Made by a program: the position numbers and the translations under genes
In this document: positions 1 to 7,353 of the stretch, one piece after another
Numbering within the stretch: the stretch's first letter is position 1
Layout: each line of letters begins with the position of its first letter
The notes under the pieces: generated by a model
What the model saw: the letters and a program-made list of their open reading frames with translations, nothing else
Database searches by the model: none
Told to the model about the DNA's origin: nothing
Assembly: GCA_937899145.1 (NCBI GenBank)
Contig: CALBPW010000052.1
Span: forward strand, 1-11,919
Length of the DNA: 11,919 nucleotides
Source of the DNA: an uncultured Bacteroidota bacterium
Lineage (GTDB): Bacteria > Bacteroidota > Bacteroidia > Bacteroidales > SZUA-534
Direction: 5' to 3'

Positions 1-2
1 AG

Positions 3-905
3 CATCAGAGCATCGCCCGCACCATGTACAACCGCTTCCCAGAGGTCTTCAAGAAAGGCGGCAACGTGATGGCTGTCAGTTCCCTCGCGGGGCGCTGCGT
101 CATCAGCATGTCGGCCTTCTGCCAGGAGCTGGTGCAGTGCAACCCGCGCATTGAGATACGCGAGCAGTCGTCGCGCTTCACATTGGATGGTGTTGTGCCA
201 TCCGACAGCCAGAACCCCGTGAAGCACTCGTACGCCAAAACAAAGCCTAAGTACGAGACGAATCGCGACCAAGTGCCGTCCAACGCCCCAATCCGCGACC
301 AAATTCTCGCGCGTACATTCACGTCCACCGACGGGCTGCCTGGCGATAGAAAGAAAATTGCGGACAACCTGATAAACCTCTACACATCGCTGCCAAGCAT
401 AGCGCATGAGGGAATGATGGAAGGCATCGTTACCGACGACGACATCACCAAAATGTGGGAACGCTCCAATCTTGGCTCGTACACATGGGTATTCGGACTA
501 CAGTACGAGACAATCCCCATCCTGCAGGACATCATTGGCAAGGCTGACGCTGTAATCAGTGGCAAGGTTGACCGCAAAGCCGACCTCCGTTTCGGACACG
601 ACTCTTACATCGGTCCGCTCACGGTTTTGATGGGCATCAACGGTGCCGACCGCGACCCCGAGGATCCGTTCGAGGTGAAGAATTGCTATCAGAATTTTGA
701 AACCTGCAAGGCGTGCAACATCCAGTTGGTGTTTTATCGTGGCAAAAAGCCGTCCGACCCGATTTTGGTAAAATGCCTCCTCAACGGCGCGGAAGCCTCG
801 CTCCCCGTCGCCACTTCCAATTTTCCATATTACAATTGGGATGATTTCAAAAAGTTCTATCTGAAGCGGTGCGAAAGTGTAATCGATAACTACCAGCACT
901 ATTAA
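3..905 (+). CDS. Histidine-type acid phosphatase, MINPP/phytase-like, C-terminal part (5' truncated)
   Basis: The reading frame is open to the first base, so the gene began before the window. The ATG at 24 is internal, because residues before it (ARTMYNRFPEVF) fit the family. The protein resembles the Bacteroides histidine acid phosphatases related to multiple inositol polyphosphate phosphatase, which remove phosphate from phytate-like or other phosphoesters, usually in the periplasm or at the cell surface. Visible family features, numbered from the ATG at 24, are the early 'RFPEVFKKGG' and 'GRCVISMSAFCQ' segments and the 'LRFGHD' block with H192-D193, where the family places its second catalytic His and proton donor. 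The tail (KPSDPILVKCLLNGAEA...YYNWDDFKKFY) also fits. The N-terminal RHGxRxP nucleophile motif and any signal peptide lie outside the window. By hand count, 61-360 is about 59% GC while 841-900 is about 38%. The family call is fairly secure; the substrate is not known. Confidence 0.75.
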   Translation, partial: HQSIARTMYNRFPEVFKKGGNVMAVSSLAGRCVISMSAFCQELVQCNPRIEIREQSSRFTLDGVVPSDSQNPVKHSYAKTKPKYETNRDQVPSNAPIRDQILARTFTSTDGLPGDRKKIADNLINLYTSLPSIAHEGMMEGIVTDDDITKMWERSNLGSYTWVFGLQYETIPILQDIIGKADAVISGKVDRKADLRFGHDSYIGPLTVLMGINGADRDPEDPFEVKNCYQNFETCKACNIQLVFYRGKKPSDPILVKCLLNGAEASLPVATSNFPYYNWDDFKKFYLKRCESVIDNYQHY

Positions 906-1210
906 AATCAGTTTTTTTCACCCACGTTGTAAGTGCACTTATATACATTTTTTTATTTGTGAGTACTTTTTTGCAAAAAAAATTTTGGGGACTGATAATT
1001 TAGTGGTGCGGGCGGGCGTATAGTGTTGTAATAGTGGGTAAAAGCACTAACAGCGGTGCGCATTTCGGTACAATTATTAAATTTTTCAGCTGTTATACAT
1101 TCATCTTTGATTGTGCGGTTAAAACTATTTGGTTTAAAAATGTCACAATTTTATTGATAGTGCAAAGATGCAACAAAAGATAACATTCCGCAAAATGAAA
1201 ATATTAACCA
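906..1210. other. Gene-free convergent intergenic region
   Basis: This stretch lies between the 3' ends of the phosphatase (+) and rarA (-). It is AT-rich with several A and T runs and one short GC-rich patch near 1006-1018. I see no ORF of note, no RNA gene that I recognise, and no strong hairpin followed by T's that would end either gene. Its only patterned element is a leftward promoter-like pair at 1163-1194, listed separately. Confidence 0.6.
1163..1194 (-). promoter_or_regulatory. Possible leftward Bacteroidota-type promoter
   Basis: Read on the minus strand, TTTG (1194-1191) is followed after exactly 20 bases by CATCTTTG (1170-1163). This matches the Bacteroides TTTG-N19-21-TAnnTTTG pattern except for one base. 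It would start transcription near 1156 and run left into the gene-free stretch, antisense to nothing until the phosphatase 3' end. Short motifs like this occur by chance in AT-rich DNA, so this is only a candidate. Confidence 0.25.
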
Positions 1211-2491
1211 TCAATACCCGTATCTTCCTTTCCACCAATTTTTTAGCCGTGCTCGTAATCCGTCCTCCTGCTTGTTGGGCTGCGGCACATAAAAAGCGTG
1301 TCCGTGTAGTTCTTTCGGCAGAAAATCTTGTTCCACAAAGTGTCCTTCGTAATCGTGCGAGTATTTATAATCGCGACCGTATCCCATTTTTTCCATCATC
1401 TTAGTTGGCGCATTGCGCAGATGCAGCGGCACAGGCAGATTACCTTTCTCTTTAACTACCGAAAGTGCTTCATTTATAGCCATATATGCCGAATTGCTTT
1501 TAGGGCTTGAGGCTAAGTAAATGGCACATTCTGAGAGAATTATCCGGGCTTCGGGCAATCCGATTTTGTTTACCGATTCAAAACATGTGTTGGCAAGCAG
1601 CATTGCGTTAGGGTTGGCAAGTCCAATATCTTCTGATGCCGAAATAATCAGCCTTCGTGCAATAAACTTAACATCTTCGCCACCATCAATCATGCGGGCA
1701 AGCCAATAAACAGCGCCATTCGGGTCGCTGCCACGTATCGATTTTATGAAAGCTGAAATGATGTCGTAGTGCATCTCGCCGTTTTTGTCATAAATCGACA
1801 AATTCTCTTGCAAAATATCTTCAACAATCTGATTATTAATAACGATAGGCGATTTCCCCTCTTGCGCGCCAACAACAATATCGATGATATTCAGCAATTT
1901 GCGCGCATCACCACCCGAAAAGCGAAACATCGCCTCTTTTTCTTCAATCTTAATATCAAGTTGTTTGAGGTCGAAATCGGTAGTGAGAGCGCGGGTTAGC
2001 AACTCGTCGAGGTCTGATATTTCAAGCGATTTTAGCACGTACACTTGGCATCGCGACAGCAAAGGCGATATAACCTCAAACGACGGATTTTCTGTGGTTG
2101 CTCCAATCAGTGTTACCACACCTTGCTCCACTGCACCAAGCAGCGAGTCTTGTTGCGCCTTGCTAAATCGGTGTATCTCATCAATGAAAAGTATCGGATT
2201 TGGCTGATTGAAAAACTGCTGCCGCTTGGCTTGGTCGATGGTGTCGCGCACATCTTTAACACCCGAACTTATTGCACTGAGCGAGTAAAATGCACGACCT
2301 TGTAAATTGCTGATAATGTTGGCTAACGTGGTTTTCCCAACACCCGGAGGCCCCCAAAGAATCATACTCGGTATCCGTCCCGATTCAATGGCACGCCGCA
2401 ACACAGCACCTTTGCCCACCAAGTGCTTCTGACCAATGTATTCGTCCAGATTTCTCGGACGTAACCGCTCCGCTAATGGTAAATTCGGCAT
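1211..2491 (-). CDS. rarA: Replication-associated recombination protein A (RarA/MgsA), AAA+ ATPase
   Basis: RarA is a clamp-loader-like AAA+ ATPase of the RarA/MgsA/WRNIP1 family that acts in the cytoplasm at stalled replication forks and at DNA ends. All the expected motifs are visible, numbered from the chosen ATG: Walker A GPPGVGKT at 47-54, Walker B LFIDEIH at 101-107, sensor 1 GATTEN at 130-135, a likely arginine finger R147 in SPLLSRC, and sensor 2 GDAR at 194-197. The C-terminal tetramerisation part is present (SIRGSDPNGAVYWLARM, ASEDIGLANP). The length of 426 residues is normal for the family. A TTG at 2500 could add three residues, but the ATG at 2491 gives the usual MPNLPLAERLRP start. 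There is no clear Shine-Dalgarno sequence, as is common in this phylum. The gene stands alone, divergent from the lipoprotein gene and convergent with the phosphatase gene. Confidence 0.97.
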   Translation of the reverse strand: MPNLPLAERLRPRNLDEYIGQKHLVGKGAVLRRAIESGRIPSMILWGPPGVGKTTLANIISNLQGRAFYSLSAISSGVKDVRDTIDQAKRQQFFNQPNPILFIDEIHRFSKAQQDSLLGAVEQGVVTLIGATTENPSFEVISPLLSRCQVYVLKSLEISDLDELLTRALTTDFDLKQLDIKIEEKEAMFRFSGGDARKLLNIIDIVVGAQEGKSPIVINNQIVEDILQENLSIYDKNGEMHYDIISAFIKSIRGSDPNGAVYWLARMIDGGEDVKFIARRLIISASEDIGLANPNAMLLANTCFESVNKIGLPEARIILSECAIYLASSPKSNSAYMAINEALSVVKEKGNLPVPLHLRNAPTKMMEKMGYGRDYKYSHDYEGHFVEQDFLPKELHGHAFYVPQPNKQEDGLRARLKNWWKGRYGY

Positions 2492-2580
2492 AAATATCAA
2501 TTTTAACGATGCTAAATTAGAATTTACATCAATAATAAAGTCTATTTCAATAGCATAAAAAACGCCTTCGCCATTTTAAA

Positions 2581-2612
2581 TTTGTTTTATTGATTTCAAT
2601 TCATCATTTTTG
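2581..2612 (+). promoter_or_regulatory. Candidate promoter for the lipoprotein operon
   Basis: TTTG at 2581-2584 is followed after 20 bases by CATTTTTG at 2605-2612, one mismatch from the Bacteroides -7 box TAnnTTTG. Transcription would begin near 2619, giving a short AT-rich leader before the ATG at 2636. The position, upstream of the first gene of a three-gene run, supports it. No experiment or comparison backs it here. Confidence 0.4.
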
Positions 2613-2635
2613 AATCTAATTTAAATATAATCAAC

Positions 2636-3682
2636 ATGAAAAGATTTTTCACTTCATTAGTTATCGCATCGATAGTTATCGCGTTTTTTGCATCGTGCAA
2701 CAACGGAAACGAAGATGCCATAAACACATATAAATTAAGCGTTTCGGCTACCGAAGGCGGCACTGTCGAAGGTGATACCATTTCTAACGAATATTTTGAA
2801 GGCGATTCTATCACTTTAAAAGCCGTCGCCAATCCCGATTATTATTTTGTCGCGTGGAGCGATAGTGTTACCGATAATCCGCGTACGTTAATAATTTATT
2901 CCGATACCACCATTGTGGCTCAGTTTGCGGCTGTTTTACCATACGCCATCGACACCATTGTTGGAACCATTAGCGGATATAAATTTGTGGGCCTTGGCTT
3001 GCCAAGCAACACGCTTTGGGCAACTTGCAACGTTGGCGCCGATACTAATAATGTCGAAAAAGATGGCGGGCACTTTGCTTGGGGTGAAACTGAAGACAAA
3101 ACAGTGTTCAATTGGGAAAACTATAAATTGATGACTGAAGGCGAAAAATCGTGGAAAAAAATCAATAAATATCAAATAGATGATAAACAATACAGCGCCA
3201 TTTGGTACAATGCCGATAGCAGTTTTATAGGCGATAGTGCAGCACTGTTAAATATGGACGACGACGCTGCCAGCAAGAATTGGGGCGATTGGTGGGTAAC
3301 TCCTACCATGGCTCAGTGGAAAGAGTTGCGCAATTATTGCTATTGGGTATGGACCGACGATTACAACGGAGTTGCAGGCTTTATTGTTTATGCGGCCAAA
3401 GCCGATGCTGATAAAGGCAAAAAAGTGCTAAAAGGCGCTGCGGCTTCTGATTTGTATTCGCTAACCGATATTCACATCTTTTTGCCAGTTGCAGGCTATT
3501 ATACTGACTCCGATTTACTTGGCAGCACCGAATTAGGCTCGTATTGGAGTGCCGATTTGTCCGATTTCAGTTCGGGTTATGCGTTCTACATCTCAATTTC
3601 TGGCGACAATGGCATGGAAGTGTTCGATTTTTGGCGTAATAGCGGACGCTCAATCCGCCCGGTTCGTTCACTTTTAGAATAA
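2636..3682 (+). CDS. Lipoprotein with InlB-type repeat and FISUMP-like C-terminal domain
   Basis: The protein has 348 residues. Residues 1-21 form a lipoprotein signal peptide with lipobox FASC, so C21 would be lipidated after cleavage. The acidic residues soon after it are compatible with surface export in Bacteroidota. Residues about 31-98 look like a divergent InlB B-repeat (YKLSVSATEGGTVEGD, then YFVAWSDS, ending in VAQF). Residues about 108-348 match the Bacteroidales module related to the Fibrobacter major paralogous (FISUMP) domain. Its marks are GLPSNTLWATCNVGA, HFAWGET, WWVTPTMAQWKEL, LPVAGYY, YWSADL and the closing GRSIRPVR. This module occurs in many surface proteins of gut and rumen Bacteroidota, and its function is not established. 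I see no T9SS-type C-terminal sorting domain. The gene is first in a run with the AlkD-like gene 15 bases downstream. The domain calls are by eye; an adhesive or binding role is only a guess. Confidence 0.8.
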   Translation: MKRFFTSLVIASIVIAFFASCNNGNEDAINTYKLSVSATEGGTVEGDTISNEYFEGDSITLKAVANPDYYFVAWSDSVTDNPRTLIIYSDTTIVAQFAAVLPYAIDTIVGTISGYKFVGLGLPSNTLWATCNVGADTNNVEKDGGHFAWGETEDKTVFNWENYKLMTEGEKSWKKINKYQIDDKQYSAIWYNADSSFIGDSAALLNMDDDAASKNWGDWWVTPTMAQWKELRNYCYWVWTDDYNGVAGFIVYAAKADADKGKKVLKGAAASDLYSLTDIHIFLPVAGYYTDSDLLGSTELGSYWSADLSDFSSGYAFYISISGDNGMEVFDFWRNSGRSIRPVRSLLE

Positions 3683-3697
3683 AATAAGGTATTCGAT

Positions 3698-4375
3698 ATG
3701 TTCGGTTTACCAACCGATATTCAACATAGCAACGATGCCGAATTGAAGCAAATATTGCACGATGCGATAATGTTTCAAAACGGCATCGTTGCTTCGCTTA
3801 TGGCAAAATCGGGTGTGCGAGGGTTGATGAATTATGGCGTTTCAATTCCCGATTTGCAACGCATAGCACGTCAGTATGGAACAAATCATTCTCTTGCGCG
3901 GCGGCTTTGCCCATTGCACATTCGCGAAGCCAAAATACTTGCATCGCTTTTATTTGATGAAAATCAGTTAGATAACTCCGATTATGAATCAATTTTTGAT
4001 TCAATTTTGAATGTTGATTTAGCCGAAAATCTTGCGCGTAACATTATTTGCAAAATCAACAATATTGATTTTTATAACAGGTTGATTAACAGTGATAAAT
4101 GGCGCGTTGTGGCAGCCATACACGCTATTGGATGGGCTGCTGCAAGACAATATCCGCATTCAGTAAATTTGACCAATTGGTTTATAAAAAATGTGGAAAA
4201 GATTATAAATCAGAATTATACCGAAACCATTCGGCCTTTAATATCAACTATTTGCAGCATTGGCAATGTGCAAGCAGATAATACGATTGAAATGAGCGTT
4301 TCACAACTTGCAAATTCGGGTAACGAAGTTGGACAAAAAGTTTATAATCAGCTAAAAATTATCAATAAAATCTGA
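3698..4375 (+). CDS. AlkD-like HEAT-repeat protein (DNA alkylation repair family)
   Basis: This is a 225-residue, mostly helical, soluble protein with no signal peptide. Its segments NYGVSIPDLQRIARQYG (45-61), HIREAKILASLLF (74-86) and DLAENLARNII (107-117) resemble the Bacteroidota branch of the AlkD family. AlkD proteins are HEAT-like repeat DNA glycosylases that remove bulky or positively charged alkylated bases such as 3- and 7-methylpurines. In Bacillus cereus AlkD a Trp-Trp-Asp segment carries the catalytic Asp. I do not find an equivalent here; the closest segment is NVDLAENLA at 105-113, so glycosylase activity is uncertain. W135 and W146 in the next repeats could belong to the DNA-binding face. 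The gene follows the lipoprotein by 15 bases and precedes the glycosyltransferase by 10, so co-transcription is likely. The family call is moderate; the activity is inference. Confidence 0.65.
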   Translation: MFGLPTDIQHSNDAELKQILHDAIMFQNGIVASLMAKSGVRGLMNYGVSIPDLQRIARQYGTNHSLARRLCPLHIREAKILASLLFDENQLDNSDYESIFDSILNVDLAENLARNIICKINNIDFYNRLINSDKWRVVAAIHAIGWAAARQYPHSVNLTNWFIKNVEKIINQNYTETIRPLISTICSIGNVQADNTIEMSVSQLANSGNEVGQKVYNQLKIINKI

Positions 4376-4385
4376 GTTAAAACTG

Positions 4386-5510
4386 ATGCTCCGTATCCTC
4401 CACATAATCCCCCGATTGCGAAAAGGCGGCGCCGAGCGGCTCTGCCTCGACATTTGTAACCAGTTGCAAAAGCGTGGCGGTGTGCAAATTCGATTAATAA
4501 CCTTTTCTGACGAAAACGCATATCCGTTTCTCTCCGAAAGCATTGATTGGCAAGTTGTTCCCGCTTCCGTCCAACTTTCGGTATTTCACAAAAATGCGCT
4601 GAACATTGATGCCTTGCAGAAGGCGATTGATGATTTTGCGCCTGATGTTATCCATACGCATCTATTTGAAGCTGAAATAGTTTCGCATTCGTGCAATTAT
4701 CCGCAGGCGCGGTGGTTCTCGCATTGCCACGACAATATGCGGCAGTTCCGCAATTTTTGTGTTAAGACCTTGTTTAACAAGGAGCTGCTGACAAACTATT
4801 TCGAAAAACGATACTTGTTCTCACGATACCAAGCTAACGGCGGCAATACGTTCTTTGCCATTTCGCACGATACGGAGCGGTATTTTCGCAAAACAGCAAG
4901 TGAATACGATGTCCAATTTTTGCCGAACGCCATTGATTATGAGAAGTTTCACTGCGACAATGGCCGTCGGCCGAGCACAAAACTTCGGCTTGTGAATGTC
5001 GGTTCGTATCAAGCGAAAAAGAATCAGCGTTTTTTGGTTGAGGTTGCAAAAATTCTGTGCGAGCACCATATAGATTTTGAAATGAACCTTTTAGGTGATG
5101 GCGAAAAGTTCGGCGAGGTTGCAAATCTTATAAAAAAAAATCATTTGGAAGCAAACGTAATGCAGCACGGGAATGTTGAGAATGTTGCCGAATATCTTTG
5201 GCAATCTGACATTTACATTCATTCCGCCTATTACGAACCCTTTGGTCTTGTGTTGCTCGAAGCAATGGCCGCAGGTCTGCCCGTTGTAACCCTTGACGGC
5301 CGCGGCAACCGTGACTTGATTCTGCAAGGCAAAAACGGCTACATGCTCTATGAGCAGAATGCCGAACAGTTTGCCGACAGTATTCTCGAAATATGGAACG
5401 ACAAGCAGAAGTACCATGAAATGTCGGACTTCGCACAGGAATTTGCACGGCAGTATGATATTGAACCGTATGTTGACAGGTTGTTAGTGGTTTATAATAA
5501 AATGATTTAG
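4386..5510 (+). CDS. GT4-type glycosyltransferase (GT-B fold)
   Basis: The protein has 374 residues, a normal length for the group 1 (GT4) family of retaining glycosyltransferases, which move a sugar from a nucleotide donor to a lipid-linked or surface glycan acceptor at the inner face of the membrane. The N-terminal domain begins with LRILHIIPRLRKGGAER (G14-G15 glycine-rich acceptor loop) and has VIHTH at 88-92 and SHCHD at 112-116. The C-terminal domain begins near 200 with LVNVGSYQAKKN and LLGDGE (235-240). It carries the EX7E donor-site motif, E284 and E292, within EPFGLVLLEAMAAGLPVV. No signal peptide or membrane segment is visible. It is the last gene of the rightward run and seems to stand apart from any capsule or O-antigen cluster, so donor, acceptor and glycan cannot be named. 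Confidence 0.9.
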   Translation: MLRILHIIPRLRKGGAERLCLDICNQLQKRGGVQIRLITFSDENAYPFLSESIDWQVVPASVQLSVFHKNALNIDALQKAIDDFAPDVIHTHLFEAEIVSHSCNYPQARWFSHCHDNMRQFRNFCVKTLFNKELLTNYFEKRYLFSRYQANGGNTFFAISHDTERYFRKTASEYDVQFLPNAIDYEKFHCDNGRRPSTKLRLVNVGSYQAKKNQRFLVEVAKILCEHHIDFEMNLLGDGEKFGEVANLIKKNHLEANVMQHGNVENVAEYLWQSDIYIHSAYYEPFGLVLLEAMAAGLPVVTLDGRGNRDLILQGKNGYMLYEQNAEQFADSILEIWNDKQKYHEMSDFAQEFARQYDIEPYVDRLLVVYNKMI

Positions 5511-5763
5511 AATTGTGTTTTTGCCAAAATGAGAAAGGATGTCAATTAACCTCCCTTCAAAACTATTAACTAACCTCACACAATATGAAAAAAAACTGTT
5601 GCATGCAAAACTAATGAAAAACGTGAGGTGAGTTGTTTACTTCATTTCTGTATGCAAAGAAAGCGCATTATTTTTAAAATCAGCAATTGTAATTAATAAT
5701 TTAAATCAAAGAAAATCAGAACAATCAGCGCGTTAATCTTTGTAAGATGATTTGCACAATTGC
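5511..5763. other. Convergent intergenic region between the glycosyltransferase and TPR genes
   Basis: This AT-rich stretch contains no gene that I can support. Besides the inverted repeat at 5570-5632, it has a weak leftward promoter-like pair: ATTG on the minus strand at 5687-5684, then after 21 bases TTTCTTTG at 5662-5655. No ordinary terminator is seen for either flanking gene. Confidence 0.5.
5570..5632. repeat. Inverted repeat with a nested palindrome
   Basis: CTAACCTCAC (5570-5579) and GTGAGGTGAG (5623-5632) are inverted copies with 9 of 10 positions matching, separated by 43 bases. Inside the loop, close to its centre, is the perfect 10-base palindrome TTGCATGCAA (5599-5608). The element lies between two convergent genes, so a role in transcript 3' ends or protein binding is possible. 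It lacks the T run of a rho-independent terminator. Confidence 0.45.
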
Positions 5764-7176
5764 TTATCGCATTTGCAATTCTGCCTTGCGATGTATGCTC
5801 TCTTTGTAAATCGGAGAATTGGTTTTTTGGCATTGCAGAAAGTAGAAATCGGCTTTCGGCTGATTGCCTTCGGCTTTGTAAATTTCGCCTAAATAGTAAA
5901 ATGAGTAGCTCGGATAATAAAGCAAATTCGCCGATTGCTGATTTGCCGCCACTTCGTAAAATTTTTTAGCCTTTGTTAAGTTTCCCATTTTGTGGCAGGC
6001 ACGCCCCATGCGGTAGGCGTACTCGTTAAGTTGAGTAGTGGTGTAGTTTTGCAGTTTATGCCTGTTTTTAAGTAGATATTGCTCGCAGGCGGCATAATTG
6101 CCAGCGTCAAAATGCAACCGTGCAACAATTAGCGCCGGGTTCCAATGCTGATAGAGCGAACATTCATATTTGGCTTGAGCATCGTTCGGCGTTGTGGCGC
6201 GATGTTGTTTGACATCGGCGCATAGGTGGATTGCAGTGGTTGTGTCGCCTTGCAGGAAGAAGTGCCACGCCAATTTGAATTTTGCATAGCCGACATCGCC
6301 TCCATTTGCTTGTTTTTCAATGTATCTATTTAGATAGATTTTGCACGAATCGTTTTGAATGTTTTGTAAGGTGCAGCCCATCAGTAAGTTAAACCGATTC
6401 GCTTTTTCAAAAAAACCATTTTGCAGTGCCGATGTAAGCAGTTTTTTTGCCTCTGCCGATTGCCTTTCGCGCCAAAGTGTATTGGCAAAAGCAAGTGTTG
6501 CGGCTGCCGAGGTTTTGCACTTGTCCATATTTTTTTGGCACAATTGCACAATTGCACTGTCGGCAGCCCCAAGCGATGGCAGCAGCAAAACCGATAAAAT
6601 TGCAATTTCAGTTTTGAATGCTGATGGTGCTGAACTGTCTGATTCAATGGCAGTTGCCAAATTGATAAATTCGGTGATGCGTTGTTCTGCGGTTAAATTT
6701 TCAGCAAAAATCGGAAAATTATTGTAAAGTTGTGCGTCAACCACAAGTTGAAACATGCGAAATCGTTTTCGCATCCAACCGATAGTTTTGTTTGCATTTT
6801 GTCGTGCAGCCAAATAATTTGACGCTGCCTGCCAATACGATTTGTCGCTAATTGAAACAAAACTTTTTATAAGTTGCAAATCGCTGATACACAAATAGTA
6901 ATAGGCGTTGTTGCTCTCGTATTGTTTTTGTTTTTTGATTAGTTGTGAGTAGTCGGCATGTTGCAATTGCTCAATGTCGGTGTTTGTAATTGCTTGTGTA
7001 AAAAGCATATAGCCTTCTATCCAAGACTGGAATTCTGTTGGTGCGCTATTTGGCTCAAAGTCAAGATTTAGGATTTTGCTATGGGCAATTGCGCAGGCAT
7101 CGTTGTATGCGAATTGTGCTGATGCAACAAGTTGCAAACCGAAAAATAGGAGCGCGGTGGTGATTGTTTTGCCCAT
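5764..7176 (-). CDS. Exported TPR-like protein of unknown function
   Basis: The protein has 470 residues. Residues 1-20 (MGKTITTALLFFGLQLVASA) form a typical Sec signal peptide with likely cleavage at VASA|Q, so the mature protein should be periplasmic or secreted; there is no lipobox Cys. The rest is helical and rich in Ala, Gln and Asn. The C-terminal part, roughly residues 340-460, shows tetratricopeptide-like helix pairs such as YRMGRACHKMGNLTKAKKFYEVA and YYLGEIYKAEGNQPKADFYF. Weaker repeats seem to run through the middle. TPR arrays bind other proteins, so a scaffold or assembly role in the envelope is possible, but nothing visible names a partner. It appears to be a single-gene unit: the next gene upstream is closed by a terminator at about 7285-7316 and the gene downstream is convergent. 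I do not recognise the family beyond TPR-like. Confidence 0.8.
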   Translation of the reverse strand: MGKTITTALLFFGLQLVASAQFAYNDACAIAHSKILNLDFEPNSAPTEFQSWIEGYMLFTQAITNTDIEQLQHADYSQLIKKQKQYESNNAYYYLCISDLQLIKSFVSISDKSYWQAASNYLAARQNANKTIGWMRKRFRMFQLVVDAQLYNNFPIFAENLTAEQRITEFINLATAIESDSSAPSAFKTEIAILSVLLLPSLGAADSAIVQLCQKNMDKCKTSAAATLAFANTLWRERQSAEAKKLLTSALQNGFFEKANRFNLLMGCTLQNIQNDSCKIYLNRYIEKQANGGDVGYAKFKLAWHFFLQGDTTTAIHLCADVKQHRATTPNDAQAKYECSLYQHWNPALIVARLHFDAGNYAACEQYLLKNRHKLQNYTTTQLNEYAYRMGRACHKMGNLTKAKKFYEVAANQQSANLLYYPSYSFYYLGEIYKAEGNQPKADFYFLQCQKTNSPIYKESIHRKAELQMR

Positions 7177-7284
7177 CTTGTTTGTTTTGTATGTGAAAAT
7201 AAGTTTTTTCCGGTGAAACCGGTGTTTTGACAGTTATTGTAGAAATCGGATAAATGATGTTATAAATAGTCAGCGTTCAAAATT

Positions 7285-7316
7285 AAATAAAAAGGACTGC
7301 TCCAAAGGAACAGCCC
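7285..7316 (-). terminator. Rho-independent terminator of the Nif3/zinc-ribbon unit
   Basis: On the minus strand, GGGCTGTTCC (7316-7307), a 3-base loop, and GGAGCAGTCC (7303-7294) form a 10-base-pair stem with two G-U pairs. TTTTTATTT follows directly. The G-U pairs are possible only in the leftward transcript, so the terminator works for the minus strand. It lies 38 bases after the zinc-ribbon gene's stop codon. Confidence 0.88.
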
Positions 7317-7353
7317 TCCAACCAATAATCCTTATGAAAAAAATTCTATTATT

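Noticed and set aside
1168..1404. A rightward ORF starting just after a promoter-like stretch beyond rarA
   Set aside because: All but its first 14 codons lie antisense to the conserved 3' end of rarA, and the product resembles nothing; it is a shadow frame.
5585..5614. A tiny ORF (MKKNCCMQN) inside the 5570-5632 inverted repeat, considered as a leader peptide
   Set aside because: It has only nine codons, no downstream gene in the same direction to regulate, and no visible ribosome binding site.
7210..7222. Small hairpin CCGGT-GAA-ACCGG upstream of the TPR gene
   Set aside because: The stem is only five base pairs with a three-base loop; it has T's on both sides but no gene upstream on the plus strand, and a regulatory role cannot be supported.
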